Below are positions 6,286-6,758 of a stretch of 6,758 nt of DNA, piece after piece (position 1 is the stretch's first letter; each line of letters opens with the position of its first letter). The stretch is taken from assembly GCA_029935325.1 (NCBI GenBank), contig JAOZKO010000153.1, forward strand, positions 1-6,758, given 5' to 3'. The position numbers and the translations under genes are program-made. The DNA comes from Bacteroidales bacterium (lineage in GTDB: Bacteria > Bacteroidota > Bacteroidia > Bacteroidales > UBA1556). The notes under the pieces are model-generated. The model was not told the DNA's origin and searched no databases. It saw only the letters and a list, made by a program, of their open reading frames with translations.

Positions 6286-6758
6286 ATGAAAATACTATTT
6301 TATTTCTTTCTTTCAACCATTATACTATTAAATTTCAGCTGCTTATCCTCTACATCTAATTCTAAAACATCAGATATAGACAAACTACCTGTGGATACTT
6401 CTAATATTGCTATTTTGCAATATAACACAATACATAACATTTTATATAAAAATTCGCACCCTTCTCAATTAACAGAGGAAGATATTTTAGTAATTGATTC
6501 TATCTTAAAAAGCTGCATAAAAGATTATAATATTGTGCAAGAAATTAAATATCAGGAGTGGAAAGAAAACAATCCAAAATCTAAATATCAGAAAGACAAT
6601 TTCGTAATCAACCTAAAGAAATATAAGCGACAGTATATAGCTCATATTAATGAAAAAGGTGAAAAAGAAGTATGGGTAAATTGCTTTTGTAATGCATTTG
6701 ATAAAAACTGGAGAAAAGAAATTATCATGGTTGATGATGGAGGAAATTGTTATTTCAA
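6286..6758 (+). CDS. Putative lipoprotein of unknown function, 3' end cut by the window
   Basis: An ATG at 6286 opens a frame that stays open to the last base, giving 157 complete codons. The N-terminus has Met-Lys, a hydrophobic stretch (about 3-17), then LNFSC with Cys19, which reads as a relaxed lipobox. The product is probably exported and lipid-anchored, with a Ser/Thr-rich tether at 20-29. The rest is mixed helical and strand sequence, Lys-rich at 87-127. Towards the cut end it contains EVWVNCFCNAF (128-138) and IIMVDDGGNCYF (146-157), with Cys133, Cys135 and Cys155. I recall this tail from uncharacterised Bacteroidota proteins but know no function. It lies 14 bp behind the acidic protein gene on the same strand. 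Confidence 0.75.
   Translation, partial: MKILFYFFLSTIILLNFSCLSSTSNSKTSDIDKLPVDTSNIAILQYNTIHNILYKNSHPSQLTEEDILVIDSILKSCIKDYNIVQEIKYQEWKENNPKSKYQKDNFVINLKKYKRQYIAHINEKGEKEVWVNCFCNAFDKNWRKEIIMVDDGGNCYF

Overview
The window looks like chromosomal DNA from a member of the Bacteroidota. The evidence is: strongly A+T-rich DNA by eye; no Shine-Dalgarno-like sequence in front of any start codon; a TAnnTTTG-type -7 box (TACTTTTG) at a gene start; a large protein of a type I recall from Bacteroides and relatives; and a G+C-rich CTTTGCG-type intergenic repeat. The standard code with TAA/TGA/TAG stops fits all genes. I cannot place the genus.

Layout. Positions 1-441 carry no gene. They hold two identical 43-bp copies of a dispersed-type repeat 306 bp apart, each built on an 8-bp triplication, plus two perfect AT-rich palindromes between them. 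Next comes a large plus-strand gene (442-3867) for a 1141-residue protein with a GAF-like N-terminal sensor region, a degenerate receiver domain, an intact receiver domain, and a PEP-synthase/pyruvate-phosphate-dikinase type ATP-grasp domain. The usual phosphohistidine and PEP-binding domains are replaced by a different C-terminal region. It converges, 35 bp apart, on a minus-strand PfkB-family sugar kinase gene (3903-4823); a quasi-palindrome lies between the two stops. A 152-bp divergent intergenic region with two dyads separates the kinase from a plus-strand short-chain dehydrogenase (4976-5782). This is followed by a small acidic protein of unknown function (5849-6271) and, 14 bp later, by a putative lipoprotein that runs off the window end (6286-6758).

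How they may work together. No single pathway can be read from the set. The large protein and the PfkB kinase are both ATP-dependent phosphotransfer-type proteins of probable metabolic role, but they are convergent and so not one operon. The last two genes are close enough to be co-transcribed. The most interesting element is the large multidomain protein: a two-component-style input fused to a dikinase-type nucleotide-binding domain without the domains that would finish a known dikinase reaction. I believe this is a widespread but biochemically uncharacterised Bacteroidota family rather than something unique to this window. I saw no CRISPR array, tRNA, rRNA, complete insertion sequence or recognisable defence system.
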